Below are positions 45,036-55,400 of a DNA stretch of 64,000 nt, piece by piece. The translations under genes and the position numbers were made by a program. This DNA comes from Leptodactylus fallax (taxonomy: Eukaryota; Chordata; Amphibia; Anura; Leptodactylidae): contig CAMRHE010000354.1 of NCBI GenBank assembly GCA_947044405.1, forward strand, positions 248,001 to 312,000, written 5' to 3'. A model generated the notes under the pieces. The model was not told where the DNA came from. It did not search any database and saw only the letters and a list, made by a program, of their open reading frames with translations. The first letter of the stretch is position 1, and the number at the start of each line of letters is the position of its first letter.

Positions 45036-45590
45036 CCAAGCTGCACCACTTCTCTGGAATGCTCTATCCCAGACAATCAGATTAATTCCCAATTTATATA
45101 GCTTCAAGCGCAAACTAAAGACATATCTTTTCAGACAGGCCTATTACAATTCCTAATGCAAACCCTTCCGTAGTTAGAATCCCTAAAACGAACCCTTCTC
45201 TGTTCACGCTCCCGCATTACTTCACAGGATATGATGCGGTATCAGACTAACTTTATATATCCAGGCACCATCTGCACGCTAAAGGACATGACTGGTGATG
45301 GCTCATACAGCTTTATATACTGTATGTGTAATGACAGTAACCTCTATTAAAAAATTGTCTGACCATTGTATAAGCAATGCTACCTCCGATGCCGCCCCTG
45401 CTACCTCTTGTGTCACCCAATATACCTCATAGATTGTAAACTCTTGCGAGCAGGGTCCTCAGTCCCAGTGTGTAAATTGACTATTTCTTTGTAATGTATC
45501 TTTTTTGTCTGTACTTGAACCCTACAAATTGTACAGTGCTGCGGAATATGTTGGCGCTATATAAATAAAATGAATTATTATATTATTATT
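45036..45590 (+). mobile_element. 3' end of a CR1/L2-like LINE
   Basis: Reads QAAPLLWNALSQTIRLIPNL followed by YSFKRKLKTYLFRQAYYN, the standard C-terminus of such reverse transcriptases. After a short 3' UTR with TTGTAAACTCTTGCGAGCAGGG and GGCGCTATATAAATAAA it ends in an (ATT)n tail near 45575-45590. This 3' UTR is widely dispersed in frogs (from general knowledge). Confidence 0.65.
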
Positions 45591-46674
45591 GGTGCAAGGC
45601 ACAGTACAGTCACTAGACTACATACAGATATGCAGCATACAACATCTCTCAACCTCAGCATCTCATATGATAAACTGGGTAGAATATTTAACAAACTATC
45701 CATTTTTTATATATAGATGCATTGGGTGGTTAATATGACAAATAGGCTGGTCGGCCAGTATGCTCCATCCTGGATCTCATCTCTTTATTGTCACTGCCTG
45801 GCCCCATCACCAATCATCATGGTCACAGGGCTTGGGCAGCCCTAGTCTAAGGCAAGAGCGAAGCAGCAAACTACTGAGAGGGCCACAGGACAGAAACGGT
45901 CCATGGTAAGTGCTAGATAGCAAGCTAATACGGAAAAAGAAAATGTTTGTCAGTACAGTTTTAGGAATTTGCGAATGGAAGACAGGTAAGATTTGCATTT
46001 AGCTGAATAGTGGGTCTCCAAAATGAATTCCACTGGTTCGCCCTAAACCAGTTTGTAAAGTTTATTGAGACTACAATTAATGTTGTATATTTGTATAATA
46101 ATAGTATTGATGTATACATCCAACCAGTCATTACGGTACTATGAGTAAGGTTCACACTTTTTTTCAGTTTGTTGTTTTGACAGAATGACAGACGCCGCAC
46201 CCTCCATTTGTATCCACCACCATTCACTGCAATGTTAAAAAGACGAAACTTTCCTTGCTATGAGATGCAGTGCTCACTGGATGTATCTGATCGGGCCTCT
46301 TACCATGATTAGTAGGAGGCCCGCTGTCACTCTGTCACCCAAAGGCCTGCCAAAACCTGAAGCTGGCCCTGATCTACACTGCCATATCAGTGACGAAACT
46401 TGCTATCCGTTGACAAAACATGTCCTGCATTTCCCCAATAATGGCTGATACAAAGAGAACCAAGTCCCAAGGGTCTCCCTAGATTCGCCATGGTGGAAAA
46501 GGACAGAGAACTAGAGGAGGGATTGACGACACCACTTCCATCCTTGTCTGTGGTGCAGTTTTTATTTAGCAGGTAACAAGGCGCCACATTTCACCTATGC
46601 CCAAAAGTGCACTCTAGCACTCGAGACTTCCATTTAGAAAATGCAGAAATTTCTGAGTCCTCCATTTATCTGAA

Positions 46675-47130
46675 TAGGGTTTGCAGAAATTCCTGTGTTT
46701 GCTACCAAAACATCCCCATTCAGATGAAAGTACCTGATTTTCACTCACAGAAGGCTTTGCAATAAATCTACAGTTTGAGAATATACTCTAGTAGATTATA
46801 ACCTCTTCTGGATTATCACATGCGTGATTAGGACATATTCAGACAATGCAGTTGTGCTGTGGTTATTGCCACACTGCTCTCAATACTGCAGAATTTTGCA
46901 AGACATTCTTAAAAATGTTTATTTCTTTGGAAAATACTGAATGTTCCCAATAAATGTTATCTGTCGTGTCTTGAGCTGTGTCAGTTTCCTGTACAAAAAG
47001 TAACGTGAGACAAATAGAATGTAATTCCAATGAACCTGCTAAACTAATAATGTGATCCATCAGCAAATATACTTCCCTTTTGTCTTTTACACAAACTACA
47101 CTGGAAAATGGTCAATTCATAAAATACCAT
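46675..47130. repeat. Segmental duplication, copy 2 (5' flank of CTL-B)
   Basis: Partner of 2752-3190, with the same order of shared blocks. It fixes the left limit of the duplicated unit at or before this point. Confidence 0.75.
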
Positions 47131-47239
47131 AAATCATTGCAAAAGCAATCCTGAAGATTTAATTGATTTAAAAAAAAACAAAAAAAACCCCCATAATGAT
47201 GCAAGATTGGCAGCAGCACATTGCCATGTGTATAAACAG

Positions 47240-47610
47240 CATGTGCTTTACTTAAAGGGAGTCTGTAACCAGAACCCGGCATATCAACCAAACCTGCAGA
47301 TAGATAGGTTAGGGTTGCCTAAATCAAATGGTGTTTCTCCCTTGTGATTCGGTGCCTCCATTGAAGAAATATCGCTGTTTTTGTCAAAATGCAAATGAGC
47401 TCTTTGGAGCAACAAGGTAAGCAGCAACACCCTCATTGCTCCAAAGAGCTCATTTGCATATTGCAAAAAATTTCAGCAACAGAGGCACCGATTCACAAAG
47501 GGAAAACACTGTTTGATTCAGGTGTCTCTAACCTGTGTTCTCCCCTTGTGAATCGGTACCTCTGTTTATTGCAGAGAGGGGGCTACTGTGAGAAGTAACT
47601 TTTCACTTAC
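47240..47610. repeat. Palindromic MITE (AAAGGGAGTCTGTAACCAG end)
   Basis: Contains mirrored GATTCGGTGCCTC / GAGGCACCGATTC and GCAAATGAGCTCTTTGGAGC / GCTCCAAAGAGCTCATTTGC arms, so a large fold-back. The ORFs are not genes. Confidence 0.7.
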
Positions 47611-48243
47611 TTTGTTGTCTGGGGTTGCCCAGGGGTCAATACGCAGCTCTGTCCTCCATGTAGAGATGGAGGATGAGGATGAGCAGAGCCATGTCTACTC
47701 TTACCTGCTTGTTCCCACTGTGTCTGCTGTCCAGGTTACCATCCAGAAGTACAGACAGTATTGAGTGTGTATAGGTAAGAAGTTTATTCAGAACTTTAGT
47801 TTTTTTTCCCATTTCGAATCCATGGAGATTGAAGATCCCCTAAGGGATCCCATGTTTAATAACGCTGCTTCAGGGACTCATGCTCTCAGCTTGGCTCCTG
47901 CTGGGCATAATGACTGTCTAATGTATAAGGAGCTCAGGTGAGAGCTCCTATATTGTATACTATTACATAGATGCTGCAGTCTATAGTCAGTGTCACTCCA
48001 CTCATATTTGGAAAAATATATACACCAGCTGCCACATACTGCCTTCCTCCAGGGAAAGTTCCCATGGTCCAGGGGTATACAGTATATTGCTATTACCTAT
48101 CAGGCAGAATTTACGCACATGAATTATCAGCTGCCGTGTGCCAGAACCTTCATCATGGGAAAGCAAACTCTCATTGTTTAGTGCTAGACCAGCTGAAAAA
48201 CACATGGGCATGTACTGTATTATTCACCAAAAAAGTGAATCCA

Positions 48244-48880
48244 TTAAAGGGGTTTTCCGGGCAAAAAATAATTTTTAAAAAAAAGGTCTGTTAGTGCTAT
48301 TAATAGGTTATTTTCAAGGAAATACCTTTAGCAGTGTTTTGAGTGATTTCTGGGTTTCTCTGGGAGCTCCTGGCATCTTCTGCATTTGTTTACATGGATA
48401 TCTTCCTGTTCTGTTTTCCTACAACTACCATGATGGCTTGTGCTTCACTCAGAGCTGACTCCCTCCACCTCCCTCTCCCTCCCACTCTCCTTTCTCACTC
48501 ATATCCCCTCCCTGTTTCCCTAGCTAGCCCGCCCACTACTAACCCTTCCTCAATAACTCACCCCACCCACACCCAATCATACTTTACTTAACGGTCTTTG
48601 GGGCAGGACTTTCTGGGCATGGGACTTCACGTGTTCTGGGCGGCCTGCACCTCCTTGATGTCTGCCAGGTGGCCATGCCTGCACAATAGAGCCAGAGTGA
48701 CGGCATGCTCAGTAGCCAACACTCCAACTCTATTGCGCAGACTTGGCCGGCCGTCAGACATCAAGAATCGATCTAGGTAAATATAGCTCTTTGGTACAGT
48801 AAGTAATTTAGAAGGTACGTGGGGTGCAGGAGGTAACTTAGATTAGAAAGATCAGTTTATCCCCGACAACTCCTTTATCA
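48244..48880. repeat. GGGGTTTTCCGGGCAAAAA repeat, forward copy
   Basis: Begins TTAAAGGGGTTTTCCGGGCA and carries pyrimidine-rich CTCCCTCCACCTCCCTC blocks and a GGCCATGCCTGCACAATAGAG segment. The same elements appear in reverse order at 56105-56745. Confidence 0.65.
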
Positions 48881-48974
48881 TTGAACAATCATGATGTAAT
48901 AGTATCAGTGGCCGCATGGTTTTCAGCTACATCTTGGCCAAGTCTGGCCATGACATAAAGCAAGCACATAAGCA

Positions 48975-49244
48975 ATGTAGATGGTGTAAATAGCATTGCC
49001 AAATTATCTGCTCTGCTCTGGTTTGACCTTACCACGTGAGCCCAACAGCGAATGCTTTGCTGTTCAGCAGGGTGAGGATGAATTTTTAGCTACAAAAAAT
49101 ATTACAAAGCAAAATCATTAATCTATAAATCCATATTATGTAGGTGTGTACTGGATGATAACAAGTACATTTGCGAAGCTGTTCCCACTTGTGATCCTCC
49201 ATCCACATTTTAGGACCAGTACTAAAGAAATTCCATAGAATAAA
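48975..49244 (+). pseudogene. Relic of a third lectin domain: decayed terminal exon of a lost array member
   Basis: Three short pieces in the right order resemble the end of a C-type lectin domain. A V-D-G triplet at 48977-48985 is followed in frame by LLW ending at 49021. In the next frame is REPNSEC (49035-49055). Then, after about 90 disordered bases, comes C-VLDDNKYI-C-E (49145-49177) running to TAG at 49211. The spacing of eight residues between the last two cysteines equals CTL-A C213-C222. An AATAAA lies at 49239-49244. No WND remains and the pieces are in different frames, so this is not a working exon. A coincidence is possible for the first two pieces; the last is the strongest. Confidence 0.42.
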
Positions 49245-49249
49245 CTCAC

Positions 49250-49386
49250 GTGATGTGTACAGTTACTGGACATTTAAGAAGTTCACTTAGCAGGCAGCAG
49301 ATAGGGACAACACAGTCACTTCCTCCAAAGTACAGCAAATCTAAGCTCAAAACCACAAATTTATAGTCAGCGATTTATTCCTGAAT
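49250..49386 (+). promoter_or_regulatory. Conserved 5' region of CTL-B (candidate promoter/5' UTR)
   Basis: Paralogous to the region before CTL-A exon 1 and sharing its CACTTCCTC and AAAACCACAA blocks. It begins only a few bases after the AATAAA of the lectin relic at 48975-49244, so the promoter sits directly behind the end of a former neighbour gene. Confidence 0.4.
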
Positions 49387-49450
49387 ATGGACTCCGAGAG
49401 CAACATCTGTCATGAGAGACTTCATGAAAATCTTCATGAAAGACATCCAG
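49387..49450 (+). CDS. CTL-B exon 1: start codon and cytoplasmic tail
   Basis: 64 coding bases from ATG to donor CAG|GTAAAA, the same length and phase as CTL-A exon 1. About 140 bases upstream also align between the two genes, which supports this as the true first coding exon. No ITIM-like motif is seen. Confidence 0.83.
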
Positions 49451-52400
49451 GTAAAATTCTTTACAACTGTATTTTTTCAGTATTTTATGTATTTGGTGGT
49501 TTAATGCCAACTTATATTATCTAGGTCAGTGACAGACAAATATTAGTAAGGAGCAGTCAGTAAAAATGTGACTGCATATGCTGTAAGCTAGAAACATGGT
49601 CTTAACCCTTTAAGGACGCAGGGTAGTTTGTACGTTAATGCTCGGCAACTTTTTAAATATTTTCCCTCCCCGCCTTATTTTTATGTCTACATATTGTATG
49701 TGAGGGCTTATTCTTTGCGTGACGAATTGTACTTTCATTTGCCACCATTTTGGGGTACATATAATGTTTTGATTAGCTTTTATTTATGTTTTTTGGGGGT
49801 CCATGTGAAAAAACATACAATTCTATCATCATTTTTTGCATTTTGTTTTTATGGCAATGTTCGGTATTTATGAGTTTTTGATCACTTTTTATTGTTATTT
49901 TTTGGGGAAATCGAGGTGATCAAAATACGTTAATATGTGCATTGCGGTATATATATATTTTTTACGGCGTTATTAAAAAAAAATAGTGGGGACTACGCAT
50001 GTGGGGATACCTAACATGCTTGTTTTTTCATTTTTGTTTACATTATGTATTTTTTAACCCCTTAAGGACCCGGCCATTTTTCGTTTTTGCATTTTCGTTT
50101 TTCCCTCCCCACATTTCAAGAGCCATAACTTTTTCATTTTTCAGTTCACAGAGTCACATGATGGCTTATTGTTTGCGAAAGAAATTGTATTTGTAATGGC
50201 ACCTTTCAATATGCTGTGCAATGTACTGGGAAGCAGGAAAAAAAAATCAGAATGAGGTGCAATTGGAGAAAAACTGCATTTGCGCCAACTGCATATGGGT
50301 TTAATTTTTACGGTGTTCACTGTGTGGCAAAAATGACATTACCTGTATTCTGCAGGTCAGTACGAACACGGCGATACCAAATTTATATAGTATTTGTAAT
50401 GTTTTGATACCTTTTCAAAAATTAAAAACTTTGCAAAATAGAAAAAAAAAATTTGTGTCGCCATATTGTGACACCTGTAACTTTTTGATATTTACATGTA
50501 TGGAGCTGGGTAAGGCGTCTTTTTATGCGGGACAACATGACGTTTTTATTGATACTATTTGGGGAAAGATCTGATGGTTTGATCACTTTTTATTAAATTT
50601 TTTATAGGAGGCAAGGTGTTGAAAAAAAACGCTATTTGGCCATTTTGATTTTTTTTCGCCGCTACGCTGTTCACCATATGGGATAAATATTTTAATATTT
50701 TAATAGTTCGGGCATTTTGGAGTGCGGGGATACCTAAAGTGTTTATGTTTACTTTTGTTTATTTAATTTTATATCTGATCTAGGGAAAGGGGGGTGATTT
50801 GAACTTTTGTGTTTTTTTGTTGTTTTTTTTTATAGTTTTAAAAACTTTTTTTTTTTCTACTTTTACTTTTATGATCAGACCCAGGGTCCAGGGTCGGACT
50901 GGCCCACCAGGGAACCGGTGAATGCACCGGTGGGCCCCGAGCTCCGACTATTATTCGTCATGTTGCCAATGCAGATGCATTGGTCACAGGCCCGATCAGG
51001 ATCCTGACCATCCCGATTGGGCCCCTAACCAGTGGCGTAACGACCGGGCTCGGCAGGGTACGGGGCTCGCGGCCAGCTGGAGATGGCTGGGCCCCGGACC
51101 ACTATGACAGCGGTCGGGGAAAGCCTGGTTCCCCGACCGCTATACATACATACTGTTATTGGAAAGGGGCCCTGGCATATTGTAGGCCCCTTTCCAATAG
51201 ATGGCAGCCCAGGGGAGGTGACTGAAAACAATAAATAGATATTCTCACCTCTCCTGGGCACAGTGTTCTCTCCGGCGTTCCTCCGTCATGACTGAGGCCT
51301 GTGATTAGGCCCCAGCGGTCACATGGGGCGCGGCCACGTAATGACGTCAGTGCGCCCCCACGTGACCGCTGAGGCCCAATCACAGGCCTCAGCAGCAACG
51401 TCGGGCCTGAAGACGCTGAAGACGGCAGGATGGAGCGAGGATGCCAAGGTAAGGTAAGGCAAGGTAAGTATGAGAGTTTGTTATTTTTAATCACCTTCCC
51501 TGGGCCTCCGATTATCTGAGGAGACCCCAAAGTATAATAATAGCACTGAAGTGGAGGGGGCTGTTGGAAGCTTATAATACTGGGTGGGGGCCACTGTGGG
51601 CATATAATACTGTGTGGGGGCCACTGTGGAGCTTATACTCCATACAGTGGTTCCTTCACTGGTCCCCTATACTGTATGGGGACCATTGATGCGGCCATTA
51701 TATTGTTGGGGGGGCAGTGATGGAGGCCAATAGCCTGGGGGACATTAAAGGGGGTGAGCAGGATAACATTTTTTATTTTTTTTAATTACGTCGGGGCAGG
51801 CGAAAAAACAAAACAAAAAAACCCCCAAAACTTTCTTTCCTGTCCCTAGTGTCTCCCAGCGTGGTTCGGTCCTGCAGTTCTCTTGTATTCTTCCAGCTGA
51901 AGTTCCCTCTGCACGTGACTACCTGTGACATCACGTGACCCCTGAGGCCAATCAGCGGCCTAAGGGAAGGGACCTGGGACGTCACAGCCAGTGAGGAATT
52001 CCGGCAAAAGAAGACAGCGGAGCTGCAGGACCGGACCGTGCTGAGAGGACACCGGAGCACTGGAGACAGGTGAGTATGTTTAGTATGTTTTGGGTTTTTT
52101 TTGGTTTTTTTGGGGGGTAGGGGGCATTCACCTCCCCCGGACTAATTCTAAAAAATAAAAAAAATAAAGGGGTTGTCCAGGCATAATTTGTTATGGTTTA
52201 TCCTCAGGATAGGCCATAGATACCTGATTTGTACGGGGCTGACCCCGGACCTATCAGCTGTACGGAGCCACTTCTGGGGCACGTTCTGTACACAATATGG
52301 GGCCAGAAGCAGAAAGCTCTGTCCACTGTATATTAGCCGGGCACCTTCACTGCATCTCAGCACTTATTGAACTCAGTGGGAGCTGAGCTGCAGTGAAGGC

Positions 52401-55400
52401 GCCGGGTGACTATATAGTGGATGGAGCTTTCTGCTTCCGGCCCTGTGTTGTATACAGAACGGGCACCAGAAGTGGCTCTGAACAGCTGATGGGGCCGTGT
52501 GTCAGCCCCCTACTGATCAGGTATTTATGGCCTATCCTCAGCTTAGGCCACAAAAAAGATTAACCCTGGACAACTCCTTTAATATGCCCCACAGTTTAAT
52601 GTCCCTCCCCCCACAGGACAGGATGTTAGCCCCCTCACTGCTCCCACACAATATAATGGCTCCATCACTGTTCCCCATATAGTATGGGGGACCAGTGAAG
52701 AGGCCACTGTATGGGGGGACCAGTGAAGTGACCATAGAAAAATTTGGCCCAGACAACCTCTTAAAAGAGATTGTCCATAAACTGGAGTGACCACCGTGGC
52801 CGCCGCCAGGCAGGTGTAAAAATAAGAAAATTTTAAAAAAAAAGCATACTCACCTGTCCCCAGCACCCCTTTGTCACCCGCCTATGTCTGTTTGGTCTCA
52901 TGGTGGCCCCTCATTTCTAGAAATCCTGTACCTAATTGGTCTTAGCGGTCACATGAGGTGCAGGACTCTCAGCAAGGAGTCGCCGGCACGAGACTGAATG
53001 GACACTGGCAGCGGACAATGGAGTGTTGGGGACAGGTGAGTATGCTTTTTAATTTGTTTATGTTTTACTTTACACCTCCCGCCAGCTACATGGGTTGCTC
53101 CAATTCCTGGACAACCTCTTTAAAGGATTTATCCATCTTTCTAATATTGATGGCCTGTCCTTAGTATAGGCCATCAATATTACATCTGCGATGATACAAC
53201 AGCCAGGACATCTGAAGATCAGCTTTTCCAGGACATTGCGGCTACAGGTAAAGGTAACAATTCTACGAGCCACGCTGTTCACTTGCCATACAGGGTGTAG
53301 CAGTAGGTTTAGGTAGTGCAGTGGTGCACATGGTATGGCGGGTGAGCAGCATGGCTCCCGACATGTTATTACCTTTAGCTGCCCTGTCTCGGTATCGCTG
53401 ATCTGCAGGGGTCCTGATGGTGGGCCCCTAGAAACAATTCCTCTGGTGGGCCCTAGACATCCCAGTCCGACACTGGTCTGATCGCTCATACTATTCTTCA
53501 ATCGGCTCCTGGCTGTCATGGCAACCAATTGCTGTCCTCTGATGACATTCAGGAGGGCGATGATCGGTGAAAAATGGCGGCGCCTGTGCAATTTAGACGC
53601 CGCGGTCCCGTTTGACCGCGACATCTAAAGGGTTAACAGCCACGATCGGTGCAGGCACCTATCGCTGCTGTTAGCGGCGGGTGCTATTTGTATTATACAG
53701 CCGGCATCCGCCCTGTATGGAGAGAGCTCAGCTTCTGAACTCTCTCCATAGATCCTCATGTGACGCAGGATGTACTATTACGCCCTGGGTTGCTAAGAGG
53801 TTAAATATAAGGGTGGGTTTTTTAAGGGTATGTTGACACTTAGGAAAATGAAGAGGAATTCCTTATCATTTTCCGCCGCTGGCATTTTATCCGGGTTCTA
53901 GCCGACACGGGATACCAATGCAGTGCATCAGCCTTCCGTCGCGGCATCCAGCTCCTGATTAGGCCCGGATGAATGGGTCTAATCAGAAGGGAGTCTCGAA
54001 CCGCGGACCCCAACGTAATAGTACGGTGCAGGGCGGGAAGGGGTTAATACTTAAAGTACCTATATTTAGAAAACCTCCATAACAAACATGTATGTGCTGC
54101 CCAGCTGATCATGCGTGTTCTTTTACTAATTTTGTTGAATTCTTCAAAAGAAACAAAAAGCCATACAAAGTAAAATATAGGGTTTCACACATTATGTCAA
54201 TGGAGGGTTAAGCGCTTACCAGGCACATTTGTGTATCCCTACTGTGCTGTCCTCTGATTGTACCACATGTACCATGCTATCTTCCTGTACTATACTATAC
54301 TATACTGCAGTCTACCTATGTGTACTGTACTGCCATCTACCTGTGCGGCATTTACTGTACTGTTCTCTACTATACAGCCCTCTAACAGTACCATGTTACT
54401 ATCTACTTCTGTCTACCTGTACTATGTGCACTGTGCTGTTTTCTACTGTACTGCCCTCTAACTGTACCACAAGTACCATGCTACCATCTACCTGTCCTAC
54501 CCATACTATACTACAGTCTAGCTGTGTTATATGTACTGTATTGTTCTCTGCATGTCCCCCCCCCCCCCCCACTACCTGTACTGTACTGCTCCAGGTCTGT
54601 CTTTTATGTTCTGTTCTTTCTACCTGTGTTACATTTACTGTAGCATTCTCTACCAGATCTACATGTACCGTACTGCTATATACAGGTATCTGTACTATAC
54701 TACTATCTGCACAAATTCTACTGCATTGGTGTCTACCTGTGCTACATGTAGTGCACTTCTCTGTACCTGAAATACCTGGAGTGTATTATCTCTCTAGCTT
54801 ATAGAGCACCAGCACATTCTGAAGCACTTTTACAGACATTGTCATCACTCACTGTCCCAAGTGGGACTAAAATGTAAATTCCCTCTCTGTAAGTCTTTGG
54901 CGTATCGATGGAAACCGGATTACCCAGAGAAAACTCTACCTATAAGACATGTACTGTACTGATATATACTAAATACTATTTACATTTATGTCATACACTG
55001 AACTTCTCTCTTCTTCTAATACTGTATATGGTAATGTCATCTACAATTATTAAATATAATGCATTGCTCCCTATCTGTACTACATATTGTGTACAACCCA
55101 GTGCAGTAATAGGGATTCAATCCAGTATTTTGCTAAAATGGTATTCAAGCTTTATTTCTGACTTGTTTAAAGGGGTTACCCAGATTCTACTATTGATGGC
55201 CTATCCTTAGAATAGGCCACTAATATTAGATCTGCAGGTGTTTGACACCTGGAACCCCCGCAGATCAGCTGTACTGAGACAACATGGCTCCTGGTATTGT
55301 TTACATGGGGACTTCAATAGGGCAGCATTGCAGTACCAAAACTTGCTGCTACCATTTGTATGGCGAGTGAGCAGCGCAGCTCCCGCCATGTAAGCAATGC

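Larger units (their letters stand above)
49602..54047. mobile_element. Nested DNA-transposon cluster in CTL-B intron 1
   Basis: TTAA-flanked ends at 49602 (then CCCTTTAAGGACGCAGGG), 50054 (then CCCCTTAAGGACCCGG), 53801 (after GGGTTGCTAAGAGG) and 54044 (after GCGGGAAGGGG) show piggyBac-like elements inside each other. CTL-A intron 1 has no counterpart: its sequence around 12950-13000 resembles the bases on both sides of the cluster. Which left end belongs to which right end is uncertain. Confidence 0.65.

Noticed and set aside
54229..54804. 191-codon cysteine/threonine-rich ORF
   Set aside because: Read from the eroded TACTGTACT minisatellite in CTL-B intron 1.
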